39,541 nt of DNA from Leptospira ilyithenensis (GTDB lineage Bacteria > Spirochaetota > Leptospiria > Leptospirales > Leptospiraceae). Position 1 is the first letter of the stretch. The number at the start of each line of letters is the position of its first letter. Below the pieces are notes generated by a model. It was not told the DNA's origin. It ran no database searches and worked only from the letters and a program-made list of their open reading frames with translations. Below are positions 17,229-25,295 of this stretch, piece after piece. The stretch covers positions 1-39,541 of the forward strand of contig NZ_RQHV01000016.1 of NCBI RefSeq assembly GCF_004771005.1. Reading direction: 5' to 3'. The translations under genes were made by a program, and so were the position numbers.

Positions 17229-19166
17229 ATGCCTGATCCGAAAACAATAGAATTCATTCAATACCATAGACCGGATTTAAAATCGGGAGATTATAATATT
17301 TCCGTATCACATAATATAAAGATCGGCGCAAATGTTTCGGATTCGTTTTCCGCTCAAAAATCTTTTTCCGTCAGAGGAGATCGTTTTAACATAAATCCGT
17401 CCGAAATTGTAGCTTGTTTTCCTCCCCAGGACAGCATAGGCGATTTTTCCAATTGTTTGCCTCATCTGGTCATCAACAAATCCACCTTACCTTGGGAAAG
17501 AACTTCAGGAACGGAAACTGACACCTCACCATGGTTAGCTGTTATTTTATTGGATTCAACGGAGACTCCCCAGATTAAAATCGAAAACATTCAGATTTCA
17601 AGTATGGGATGGGCTTTGGAATCCGGTGAAACAGGAACAGACTACTGCCAAACCCTTCTCATTCCCAAATCATTGTTAGAGTCCATTCTCCCGACGGAAC
17701 CGGAAGTCAACCTACTGACACATATTCGTCTGGTCGACACATCAAATAAGGCCAATGCATTGCAAAGCGGAATGCAGGAGTTTGCGGTAGTTGTAGGAAA
17801 CCGATTGCCCTTAAAGGGTGCGGCAAATGTTTCGTATCTTGTTTCCTTGGAAAACTATTTCACAACGGATTCCGGGACCTATTATCCGTCGGATGCAAAC
17901 GGACTTATTCGCTTGGTTCTCTTGAAAACCTGGGATTTTACCGCTCTTTCGGAAGAACATACTTTCAAACAAATCGTTTCCAATCTAAACAGGATACCTC
18001 CCGTTTTACGTTTGCCCGATATGGCAACTAACGCGCAACAAATGGTTCAACTGGGATTTGTTCCTATAGCCCATCAACTCCGCCAAGGTGATAAAACCGT
18101 TTCGTGGTATAGGGGACCTTGTGCTCCCTTTTCTCCCGTTGCAAACACATTGAGTCTGCCTGCAGGCAGTTCCGACGAACTTACTATATACGATACAAAG
18201 AACGGAGTCTTGAATGTAACCTATTCAAGCGCCTGGGAAATAGGCAGACTGCTGGCATTACAAAACAATTCTTTTGCCACGGCACTTTACCAATGGAAAC
18301 AAACTGCAAAACGACAGGACATACTGACCGAAGAACAAGCCCTCATCAGTAGAGCATTAGGTGACAATAGTATTCCCGGCGGACAAACAGGATTACCTGC
18401 GAGCGATGCATTGCAAATCATAGGAAGCTGGCTCGGAGAACTCAGCTTGCTTGTAGGTCTGCCTTTCTCCTATTTGGTACCGGATGAAAAAATGCTTCCG
18501 ACGGAATCCATTCGTTTTTTCGAGTTGGATATGAATTGGATTGCCTGTCTTTTGGACGGAGCGTTCAGTATAGGACGTTCTACTTCCGGTGATCTTTCGA
18601 ATGATCAAAAGCTGACGACTTTATTGCATCAAACGGCACGTCAAAGCGCTTTGAATCTTCGATCCAACCTAACAGATTCAAGCTCAATCCAGGACTCCAC
18701 GCAAACCATTTCGGGAATTTTACTTCGTTCCGAAGCGGTATCAGGTTGGCCGAATATGGAGATTCATGCCTATACGATTCCGCAAGCTGATGCAAACAGC
18801 CTTCCTTCCGGTGAAATAAATATTCTACGGATGGATCATTTATCAAAGGACGTATTGATTTGTATTTTCAACGGAGAAGCCTCTCAAGTCGATATATTGT
18901 TACCTTCGGAGGGAGTTCATTTCGGACTGGATGAGACAACTCCATTTACCAAAGAACTAAGAGATCCCAACGGAGATCTGGAAAACAATCTGACATTGAC
19001 AACGATCCCGTTCAAAACTTATCCCAGAGTTTTGGACATAAACACTTTAGCAACAGATATAAACAGTTTGTTAGGTGCTACAGGAACTTTCACCTCCGCT
19101 CAATTCGGCTTACAAATGGTCGAAGGTGTTGACAAAATAAGCTTTTTAAAATCCCAAGGAGGCTAA
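17229..19166 (+). CDS. Large protein of unrecognised family, operon gene 4
   Basis: 645-aa soluble protein without a signal peptide, 11 bases after the DUF6603 gene. Distinctive conserved-looking segments are YHRPDLKSGDYNISVSHNI (about 12-30), FSVRGDRFNINPSEIVACFPP (about 46-66), a following PHLVINKSTLPWERTSG with SPWLAVILLD (about 78-108), and FELDMNWIACLLDGAFSIGR near 435-455. The N-terminal part is beta-rich and the middle is helical. I recall similar strings only in unannotated bacterial proteins and cannot name a domain. The close spacing to its neighbours and similar codon use suggest it forms a complex with the 1215-aa and DUF6603 proteins, but no enzymatic motif is visible. Confidence 0.7.
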   Translation: MPDPKTIEFIQYHRPDLKSGDYNISVSHNIKIGANVSDSFSAQKSFSVRGDRFNINPSEIVACFPPQDSIGDFSNCLPHLVINKSTLPWERTSGTETDTSPWLAVILLDSTETPQIKIENIQISSMGWALESGETGTDYCQTLLIPKSLLESILPTEPEVNLLTHIRLVDTSNKANALQSGMQEFAVVVGNRLPLKGAANVSYLVSLENYFTTDSGTYYPSDANGLIRLVLLKTWDFTALSEEHTFKQIVSNLNRIPPVLRLPDMATNAQQMVQLGFVPIAHQLRQGDKTVSWYRGPCAPFSPVANTLSLPAGSSDELTIYDTKNGVLNVTYSSAWEIGRLLALQNNSFATALYQWKQTAKRQDILTEEQALISRALGDNSIPGGQTGLPASDALQIIGSWLGELSLLVGLPFSYLVPDEKMLPTESIRFFELDMNWIACLLDGAFSIGRSTSGDLSNDQKLTTLLHQTARQSALNLRSNLTDSSSIQDSTQTISGILLRSEAVSGWPNMEIHAYTIPQADANSLPSGEINILRMDHLSKDVLICIFNGEASQVDILLPSEGVHFGLDETTPFTKELRDPNGDLENNLTLTTIPFKTYPRVLDINTLATDINSLLGATGTFTSAQFGLQMVEGVDKISFLKSQGG

Positions 19167-19172
19167 TATTCA

Positions 19173-22100
19173 ATGAGTCCAGTAACAACAAACCCGCCTC
19201 CTTTGATCGTACCGATCAGGCTTGATGCCATGTGCATAGGAACGGAAGATTCCAATCAACGCATTTCCCTGTTTGCTCCTTCGGCTGCGAATTTTACAAC
19301 TCTACCTTATCCGGGAGGACCTGCCGGAGCAAACTTAAGCGATAATTTTACGAACAAACCTTTTCAAACGGAAACTCTTCCATTACAACCCGGCATTCAT
19401 TTGCACTGGGCGCTTCCGGATTCCCTTTGCAGAGGTGTGCAAGTAACAGATCCGAATACGGGAGCGGAAAAAGTCAATTTTCTAAACGTTCCGAACCGTT
19501 GGCTCGTCACAAGACTGTTAACCGACCTATCGAACGAAAATGCGCCGAAAACTTCCTTAAAGTCCTGGGTTGTGGAATCCGACTTTCTGTCTACGGATGC
19601 AAACACATATTACAATCATACAAATATACCATATAACAAACAGAATACGCCAATTTCTCCTGACAACCCTCCGTTTCGTTATATGGGAAGAGCTATCCCT
19701 TTGGAAGTATGGAATGAAACCTCGGATCCAACAGTAGAAAGACTGGTCCCTCTTACTGCAATCGGTTACGGGGAACCCCGATTTTCTTCCTTCTATCCGA
19801 ATTGCAAAACAGTCTTCGGATTTCAGGATACGTTTTCAGATGTTACGAATTTCAACCCGAATGCATCTTCTTTGAGTTATTCCGTTTCGGGATGGTACAG
19901 CGATTTAGACAATGACCCGATTCATACCTCTACCGATTTTGCCCAAACTTTGTATGAATTTCAATGGGAACTGTTAGCTGGCAGCACGCCTGCTTCCTTC
20001 CAACAAATGATCTGTTCCGGTATGGTGGGGAATGTAAGATGGAATCCCCAAACTAATTATATCAGCTCCAGTAGCACTCTCAATGCCACTCAGGTAGTCA
20101 TAGGGAACTCACCTTCGGAAGGTTTTGCAACTCTTCTTGCGAACAAAGTGACAGTCCAAGGAATGACACCCGAACAAATCGAACGCTATCTGGAAGCTTT
20201 ACAACTCGGCTACCTAAACCAATTGACCAATGGTTCGGCGATGTCCGACCTTGATAGGGATTTGCACAAAAGTTTTTTCGGGGTACAAACCACGGATTCA
20301 CTCTGGACGATCGTTCCTTCCGGCAGTGCAAACGACCAAAACATTATTTTGTCGGATAATGTAAGTAAGGACTTAAATCAACTCAACCAATTGCAAACCG
20401 GCTATAACGGGACGGTTTACTTGCAAGACTCCATTCAACGTCAGGTTTTCGCAGACTGGTATAAATACATGACAACTCTGTTTCCCGATTCGGGAGAATC
20501 TTATCCTGTAACCTCGGATGATATAAGAAATTATATCGAAACATTTCTGAACAATAACCAAACAAGTGTTTTGGCAAATCTGAATGCTCAAATCCTATCC
20601 CTTCAAACACAAATCACCGGTGAAATAGGAAACGGATTTTTGCTCAAACAAATAGAGGCTCCCCGTTTTTACAGACCGAACGATCCGACTGTGCTGATTT
20701 CCGGACCTGATCTAAAGCCTTCGGAAAGATACGGTTTCGACGGAAACTTTTCAGATTCGAATTCTCTTTTTTGCAGAATCCCTTCGCAGCTTTTGCAAAC
20801 ATTCACGTTCAACGACGGTAAAGGGAACCGGTCCCTACAAATTTCTTCTCTGCCCGACTTGCAAAGCACCTCGCTTCCGTTAGCTGATATAATCGATCAA
20901 TTGACGAAGGAAACTTTCTTCCTGGACCAAAGCCAATTGCCAGCTCTATTGGGATCAGCGGGTCTGAATCCGATTACGGCACTTCTTGCCTCTCTCTCTC
21001 AGGAATACAACCAAGGCCCCGATCAGTATTTTAAAAATCATATTTCATCCGGAATTTTGCCCTCTCCATTGGCAGTTCAAATATGGAACCAGCCTTGGAA
21101 TCCCATTTTACTGCAATGGGATATAGCATTCCAACCCATTCAGACGATTCAAACGGACCCGAACATCACAACGCCTACGAATTATGATCCGAATCTCATT
21201 ATAAACAATTTCAAACTTCCGGATGGAGAAACAGATCTTCAGTTTGAAACACAAACACCGGTTACGCAACCGGAAGAACAGTATATAGGATCAACCATCC
21301 TCACTCCGCAAGCCTTACAAAACCTTCAAAATCGCGCGAATGATTATCTCAAGTACGCAAGTAGCAACACTCTTACGAATATCCTTTCTCAAACGAGTGA
21401 TATGCAGGTTTTATCACAAACCCTTTCAGGATTCAACGATGCTTTAGGTATGCAGCTTCTTGAAATGCAGTTTTCGGCAAACAATCCTTTGGCGCATGGA
21501 CTGGACAGAACATTTAATACAAACGTCAATACTTTCGTATCAAATGCGAATGACACATCCCCTCTTCCTGAAAATAATTTTAATCCGATTCGCTCCGGTT
21601 TTTTAAGAATCCAAAGATTGCGGGTTGTTGATTCCTTCGGGCAATACAAAGACTATGATAATCCGCCCACTATAGCATCAAGAAGCCTTTCTACCGCTTC
21701 AAATACCTATCCTGTATTTTTACCTCCTCGGTTTATCCAACCGGCAAGGCTGCAGTTTCGTTGGCTTTCCGCATTGGATGACAGCGAAGAATTGAATTGC
21801 ATAGAAACTCCCATCCACGGGTGGATTCTTCCCAACTACCTTGACACCTCTATTATATTATACGACAAGGACGGAAATTCTTTAGGCAGCCTTTTCTCAT
21901 TTGACGGTTCTTCCGTGGTCTTTGAAAGTTCGCCCGGTGCAAATCCGTTTTTAACAGTAAAAGCTTCAGATCCGAACTTCCAGTCAACATTGGACGAAAT
22001 CATCAAGGACGTTAGATTAAACAGTTTTGTCTCAGACTTTCTCACAAAAACGGTAAACTACCTTCAATCCTTCGTAAAAACTTTGGATAAGTCCCTGCAA

Positions 22101-22820
22101 TTTATCGAACCCGCGAATTTCAGCGAAACGAATAGCATCGCATTATTGATCGGTCGCCCGATTGCTCTCGTCCGAGCCATGCTGAAACTGGAATTGCAGG
22201 GAAGTCCGGTTCAAAATCAAAGCTGGGGATCATTAAAGTATAATATAACAAATGCTAATACGAACGATACTGCCGAATTCACAAATGTAGCATTTCCCAT
22301 CAGACTGGGAAGTGCTTTCGAATACAGTGATGGTCTCGTAGGATTTTACCAGGAAAACAATCTTCAAACCGATTTTTCAAAGTTTTACGCGCCTCAGGCG
22401 GACGGAAGCGATCAGGAAATCATCGCACCTTCGGAAACGACCATCACTCTGAATGCAGAAGTAAACGGAGGTTCTACCACATTATTTTTGTTAATGGATC
22501 CGAGAGCGGCGGTCCATGCAACAACCGGAATTCTCCCTAAGAAAAAAATCGATATTCCCAGAAACCAATACATTCCCGCTTTAAATCAAATGTTTGTTAC
22601 ATTTTTAACCGCCCCGGTGATTACAAGCAAGGACACTCTTTCCATTCCTTATCCGAATGCAAACGGACTCCAATGGTATTGGCTGATGAAAGAGGCTTCC
22701 GATTGGACTATCCTTTCTCCCATTCAAAAAGTTTCCCAACAAGCAAGCTTTATCTCGCCACTCATCATTAGAGAAGGCTGGTTAAAACTTGGCAATGTTA
22801 TTCAAAAATCAAACCAATAA
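19173..22820 (+). CDS. 1215-aa protein of unrecognised family, operon gene 5
   Basis: 1215-aa protein, no signal peptide. A strong GGAGG site at the end of the preceding gene sets the start at 19173, only six bases after its stop. Recognisable blocks are PIRLDAMCIGTED (about 14-26), LPLQPGIHLHWALPDSLCRG (about 70-89), VPNRWLVTRLL (about 105-115), a helical, possibly coiled-coil middle (about 400-480 and 700-770), and LRIQRLRVVDSFGQYKDY with LPPRFIQPARLQFRWLSALDD (about 808-870). The first blocks suggest a beta-sandwich scaffold. No catalytic motif or known domain is evident. It seems to pair with the 645-aa protein as a conserved two-gene unit, which is inference from adjacency. Confidence 0.7.
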   Translation: MSPVTTNPPPLIVPIRLDAMCIGTEDSNQRISLFAPSAANFTTLPYPGGPAGANLSDNFTNKPFQTETLPLQPGIHLHWALPDSLCRGVQVTDPNTGAEKVNFLNVPNRWLVTRLLTDLSNENAPKTSLKSWVVESDFLSTDANTYYNHTNIPYNKQNTPISPDNPPFRYMGRAIPLEVWNETSDPTVERLVPLTAIGYGEPRFSSFYPNCKTVFGFQDTFSDVTNFNPNASSLSYSVSGWYSDLDNDPIHTSTDFAQTLYEFQWELLAGSTPASFQQMICSGMVGNVRWNPQTNYISSSSTLNATQVVIGNSPSEGFATLLANKVTVQGMTPEQIERYLEALQLGYLNQLTNGSAMSDLDRDLHKSFFGVQTTDSLWTIVPSGSANDQNIILSDNVSKDLNQLNQLQTGYNGTVYLQDSIQRQVFADWYKYMTTLFPDSGESYPVTSDDIRNYIETFLNNNQTSVLANLNAQILSLQTQITGEIGNGFLLKQIEAPRFYRPNDPTVLISGPDLKPSERYGFDGNFSDSNSLFCRIPSQLLQTFTFNDGKGNRSLQISSLPDLQSTSLPLADIIDQLTKETFFLDQSQLPALLGSAGLNPITALLASLSQEYNQGPDQYFKNHISSGILPSPLAVQIWNQPWNPILLQWDIAFQPIQTIQTDPNITTPTNYDPNLIINNFKLPDGETDLQFETQTPVTQPEEQYIGSTILTPQALQNLQNRANDYLKYASSNTLTNILSQTSDMQVLSQTLSGFNDALGMQLLEMQFSANNPLAHGLDRTFNTNVNTFVSNANDTSPLPENNFNPIRSGFLRIQRLRVVDSFGQYKDYDNPPTIASRSLSTASNTYPVFLPPRFIQPARLQFRWLSALDDSEELNCIETPIHGWILPNYLDTSIILYDKDGNSLGSLFSFDGSSVVFESSPGANPFLTVKASDPNFQSTLDEIIKDVRLNSFVSDFLTKTVNYLQSFVKTLDKSLQFIEPANFSETNSIALLIGRPIALVRAMLKLELQGSPVQNQSWGSLKYNITNANTNDTAEFTNVAFPIRLGSAFEYSDGLVGFYQENNLQTDFSKFYAPQADGSDQEIIAPSETTITLNAEVNGGSTTLFLLMDPRAAVHATTGILPKKKIDIPRNQYIPALNQMFVTFLTAPVITSKDTLSIPYPNANGLQWYWLMKEASDWTILSPIQKVSQQASFISPLIIREGWLKLGNVIQKSNQ

Positions 22821-22833
22821 ACAGGATATTTTT

Positions 22834-24906
22834 ATGATGGACCAAAAACCTAATCAAACCGAAGTGCAACTCAATCTAACTACTGATAAAACCCTGAACA
22901 TAGTTTTTTCACCCATGGATGCTCAAGGGAATACGGTTGTATATGTACCAAACCAATCAACAGGAACCCCGGTGCCTGCAAGTGACGCTTTTGCGATAAA
23001 ACTGGAAAATATAGGAACCGAACCCATCGTTTTAAAAAAAGGCATACCTGTTTCGGATAGTCTGGCACCAAATAGCGGTTATTTTTTAATGGCAGTGCTT
23101 TTGCCGGCTAGCATCCAATCGACGGAAATGGGATCGGTGCAAGCAGGTTCCGACTGGGGAATCAAGAGTTTTACCGATGATGGAAACTATTTGATGTTAG
23201 CTCCCGTAGCAGACATACAAATTTCCGTTCAAAATAGCATTTCCATTCAATTTGCCGGATTTGCTTCAGATCCCCATCAAATCCCGCAAGAGATGAGCCT
23301 TAATTTGTACAATCTTGATTCATCAATCATAGGAGATGGAAACTATACTACGAATGCAGTGATTCTCCAGGTTCCGAAACCAGGCAATCAGGATTTAAAT
23401 CTGATTGCGCAACCGGAAGAAGGCTCCTCGGTTGTAAACATCACACCTACCGGCGCTTCCCAGGCAAATACGAATGAGATTAATTTTTATCTGACAAATG
23501 ATGATCCTTTGGCTTCTGCAATTCCCTCGACTCCGAATGTTTCCTATATCAGAATTTCTTTTGATACGGGGAATGAAATAGGAGACCTAACAAGTGTAAC
23601 TGATGCGGCAAATGCTATAGTATCCATTTTGCGGGATTACGGAAGTAAATTCACTCTTTCCGTAGAAAAGATTCAAAACATTCCTACATGGAAATTTACA
23701 GCATCTACGGATATATTTCTGAACGGAGGCAGTAACGATAGAATTGAGTTTCAATTGAGCAATCTGATTAGCCATCTGGAAGAAGGAATCGCAAATGTTT
23801 ATTTGGAATTTTTCAACATACCAGGATTTAACGACGGTTACAAGACATTCAGTTTGCAAAAGGTCCTCCCTTCTGCGGTAATCAGCAGTTTGTCCCTTTC
23901 ACCTAACCGGATTATTTACGGAAACCAGATTATAATCGCATGGCAAACCCAAGGAGCGTCTTACTGCACATTGCAGTGTTCCAGCATCGGAAGTATAGTT
24001 GATGCAAGTGGAAATACCATCCAAAATTACCAACAGTTTCCGGCAAACGAAACCGGATTAACAGTCACTCCCGTTTTGCCACAACTACCTGCATCAACCT
24101 CACCTGTATCATTTTCCATTACGCTCACTGCGTTTACTGAAGACGGCAGAGGAGGCAGCCCCGAAGAAAGAGCAGTGCAAATAGAACCTGTTTCGTGTTC
24201 ACTAAGTGCATCTATAAGCGGTCCCATCCTATCCGGAACCCCGGTTACATTAAAATGGATTTCAAATTATGCCTTTAGTTTGGAAATCGATCAGGGAATA
24301 GGGACAGTCCAAGCCAACGGCTCGATACAATTAATACCAGTTAACACAACAACTTATACTCTGACCGCAACAGGGCTTTACGGGCCGATCACATCTCAAG
24401 TTACCGTAGTAGTCAGCCAAGTGAAAATCAATTCTTTCACGCCAAGTGCTACAAGCGGGGTCCTTGGAGAAAAAATCACTCTCACATGGGATGTCGTGTT
24501 TGCCACGATCATCGATATAAACGGACAAAAATTAACAAGTGATAGCGGAAGCATAGAGCTTCCTCTAACAGTATCAAGCAACCTCTTTACATTAACTTGT
24601 CAGGGAGGCGAAGGTCCTGCCATTCAATCCATTACAATACCTGCAACCGACGCAGTTCAAATCACAAATATGAACGGTTACATACAAGGTGGTGGTGTAT
24701 ATATTAATCCTGTATCTGCGATTTTCAATTGGGCAACTGCCAATGCAACTTCCTGCACGGTAACTGCAAACGGAAACATAGTTTCCAATGCAACATCCGG
24801 AAGTACTAATGCAGCAGCCGGAACAGGAGACAATCCGCAAACAGTTACTTTTGTAGTAACCGCCGAAGGACCAGGCGGTCCGATATCTCAGAGTTATGCG
24901 GTCTGA
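22834..24906 (+). CDS. Protein with about four C-terminal Ig-like domains, last operon gene
   Basis: 690 aa from the ATG at 22834, chosen because it follows AGGAT by a normal distance and lies 13 bases after the upstream stop. An in-frame ATG at 22789 would overlap the previous gene by 32 bases. Residues 1-345 are a beta-rich N-terminal region of unknown family. From about 350 there are roughly four Ig-like repeats of 80-90 residues, each with a 'vtLtW...as.c.i...G.v...Gs...p..ttTYTLTa' pattern, seen as NQIIIAWQTQGASYC, TPVTLKWISNYAF, EKITLTWDVVFAT and SAIFNWATANATSC. Such domains usually act as stalks or adhesive modules outside the cell, yet no signal peptide exists. The gene ends 20 bases before the right repeat. 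Confidence 0.7.
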   Translation: MMDQKPNQTEVQLNLTTDKTLNIVFSPMDAQGNTVVYVPNQSTGTPVPASDAFAIKLENIGTEPIVLKKGIPVSDSLAPNSGYFLMAVLLPASIQSTEMGSVQAGSDWGIKSFTDDGNYLMLAPVADIQISVQNSISIQFAGFASDPHQIPQEMSLNLYNLDSSIIGDGNYTTNAVILQVPKPGNQDLNLIAQPEEGSSVVNITPTGASQANTNEINFYLTNDDPLASAIPSTPNVSYIRISFDTGNEIGDLTSVTDAANAIVSILRDYGSKFTLSVEKIQNIPTWKFTASTDIFLNGGSNDRIEFQLSNLISHLEEGIANVYLEFFNIPGFNDGYKTFSLQKVLPSAVISSLSLSPNRIIYGNQIIIAWQTQGASYCTLQCSSIGSIVDASGNTIQNYQQFPANETGLTVTPVLPQLPASTSPVSFSITLTAFTEDGRGGSPEERAVQIEPVSCSLSASISGPILSGTPVTLKWISNYAFSLEIDQGIGTVQANGSIQLIPVNTTTYTLTATGLYGPITSQVTVVVSQVKINSFTPSATSGVLGEKITLTWDVVFATIIDINGQKLTSDSGSIELPLTVSSNLFTLTCQGGEGPAIQSITIPATDAVQITNMNGYIQGGGVYINPVSAIFNWATANATSCTVTANGNIVSNATSGSTNAAAGTGDNPQTVTFVVTAEGPGGPISQSYAV

Positions 24907-24925
24907 CAAGCTTAGCTTTGAAAAT

Positions 24926-25095
24926 AATATTTTTGGGCGAATCCCCGAAACTCTGTTTTAGCATAAAGCCACCTATCACCTGCTTGCCGTAACCGATCTT
25001 GTTACTTTCGGGGTCAGGCTACTACGGGCTACGCGTTCGCTCCGGTCGCTTTGTGCGACCGCGTGCCGCGCCCTACGTATCCTTTTCGCGGATGT
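24926..25095 (+). repeat. 170-bp direct repeat, right copy
   Basis: Same sequence and orientation as 10278-10447, with one substitution (G at 25001). It starts 20 bases after the stop codon of the last operon gene. With its AT-rich right flank it fills the 389-bp gap before the 723-aa gene. Its internal hairpin could also act in the 3' end of the operon transcript, but no T-run follows it. Confidence 0.95.
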
Positions 25096-25295
25096 CAATT
25101 ATTAACTAAATCACTATTTTTTGCTACCAATTAACTCGTATAAGTCCGCAATTTTCTTCACAACAGATTTTCTTTTTTTCAGATTTCCCCTTTCATAAGA
25201 TTATTTTAATATTATATCTTTACAAAAACCTCACTAACTTGTCTTTTTGGAATTCTTCTCATTACCATATTATGCAACAAGGATGATAGAAAATT
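25096..25295. other. AT-rich leader of the 723-aa effector-like gene
   Basis: After the right repeat, about 200 bases of AT-rich DNA precede the gene at 25296. An AAGGAT ribosome site lies at 25279-25284. Several TAT-rich hexamers are present (for example TATTAT 25268-25273), but I could not pair one with a well-spaced -35 box. No RNA gene or hairpin is obvious. Confidence 0.4.

Noticed and set aside
22789..22833. Upstream ATG of the Ig-domain gene
   Set aside because: Would overlap the preceding gene by 32 bases with no ribosome site; the ATG at 22834 has AGGAT at proper distance.
11406..24906. Contractile injection or phage-tail cluster
   Set aside because: The operon size and large proteins suggested it, but no sheath, tube, baseplate, ATPase or tape-measure protein can be recognised.
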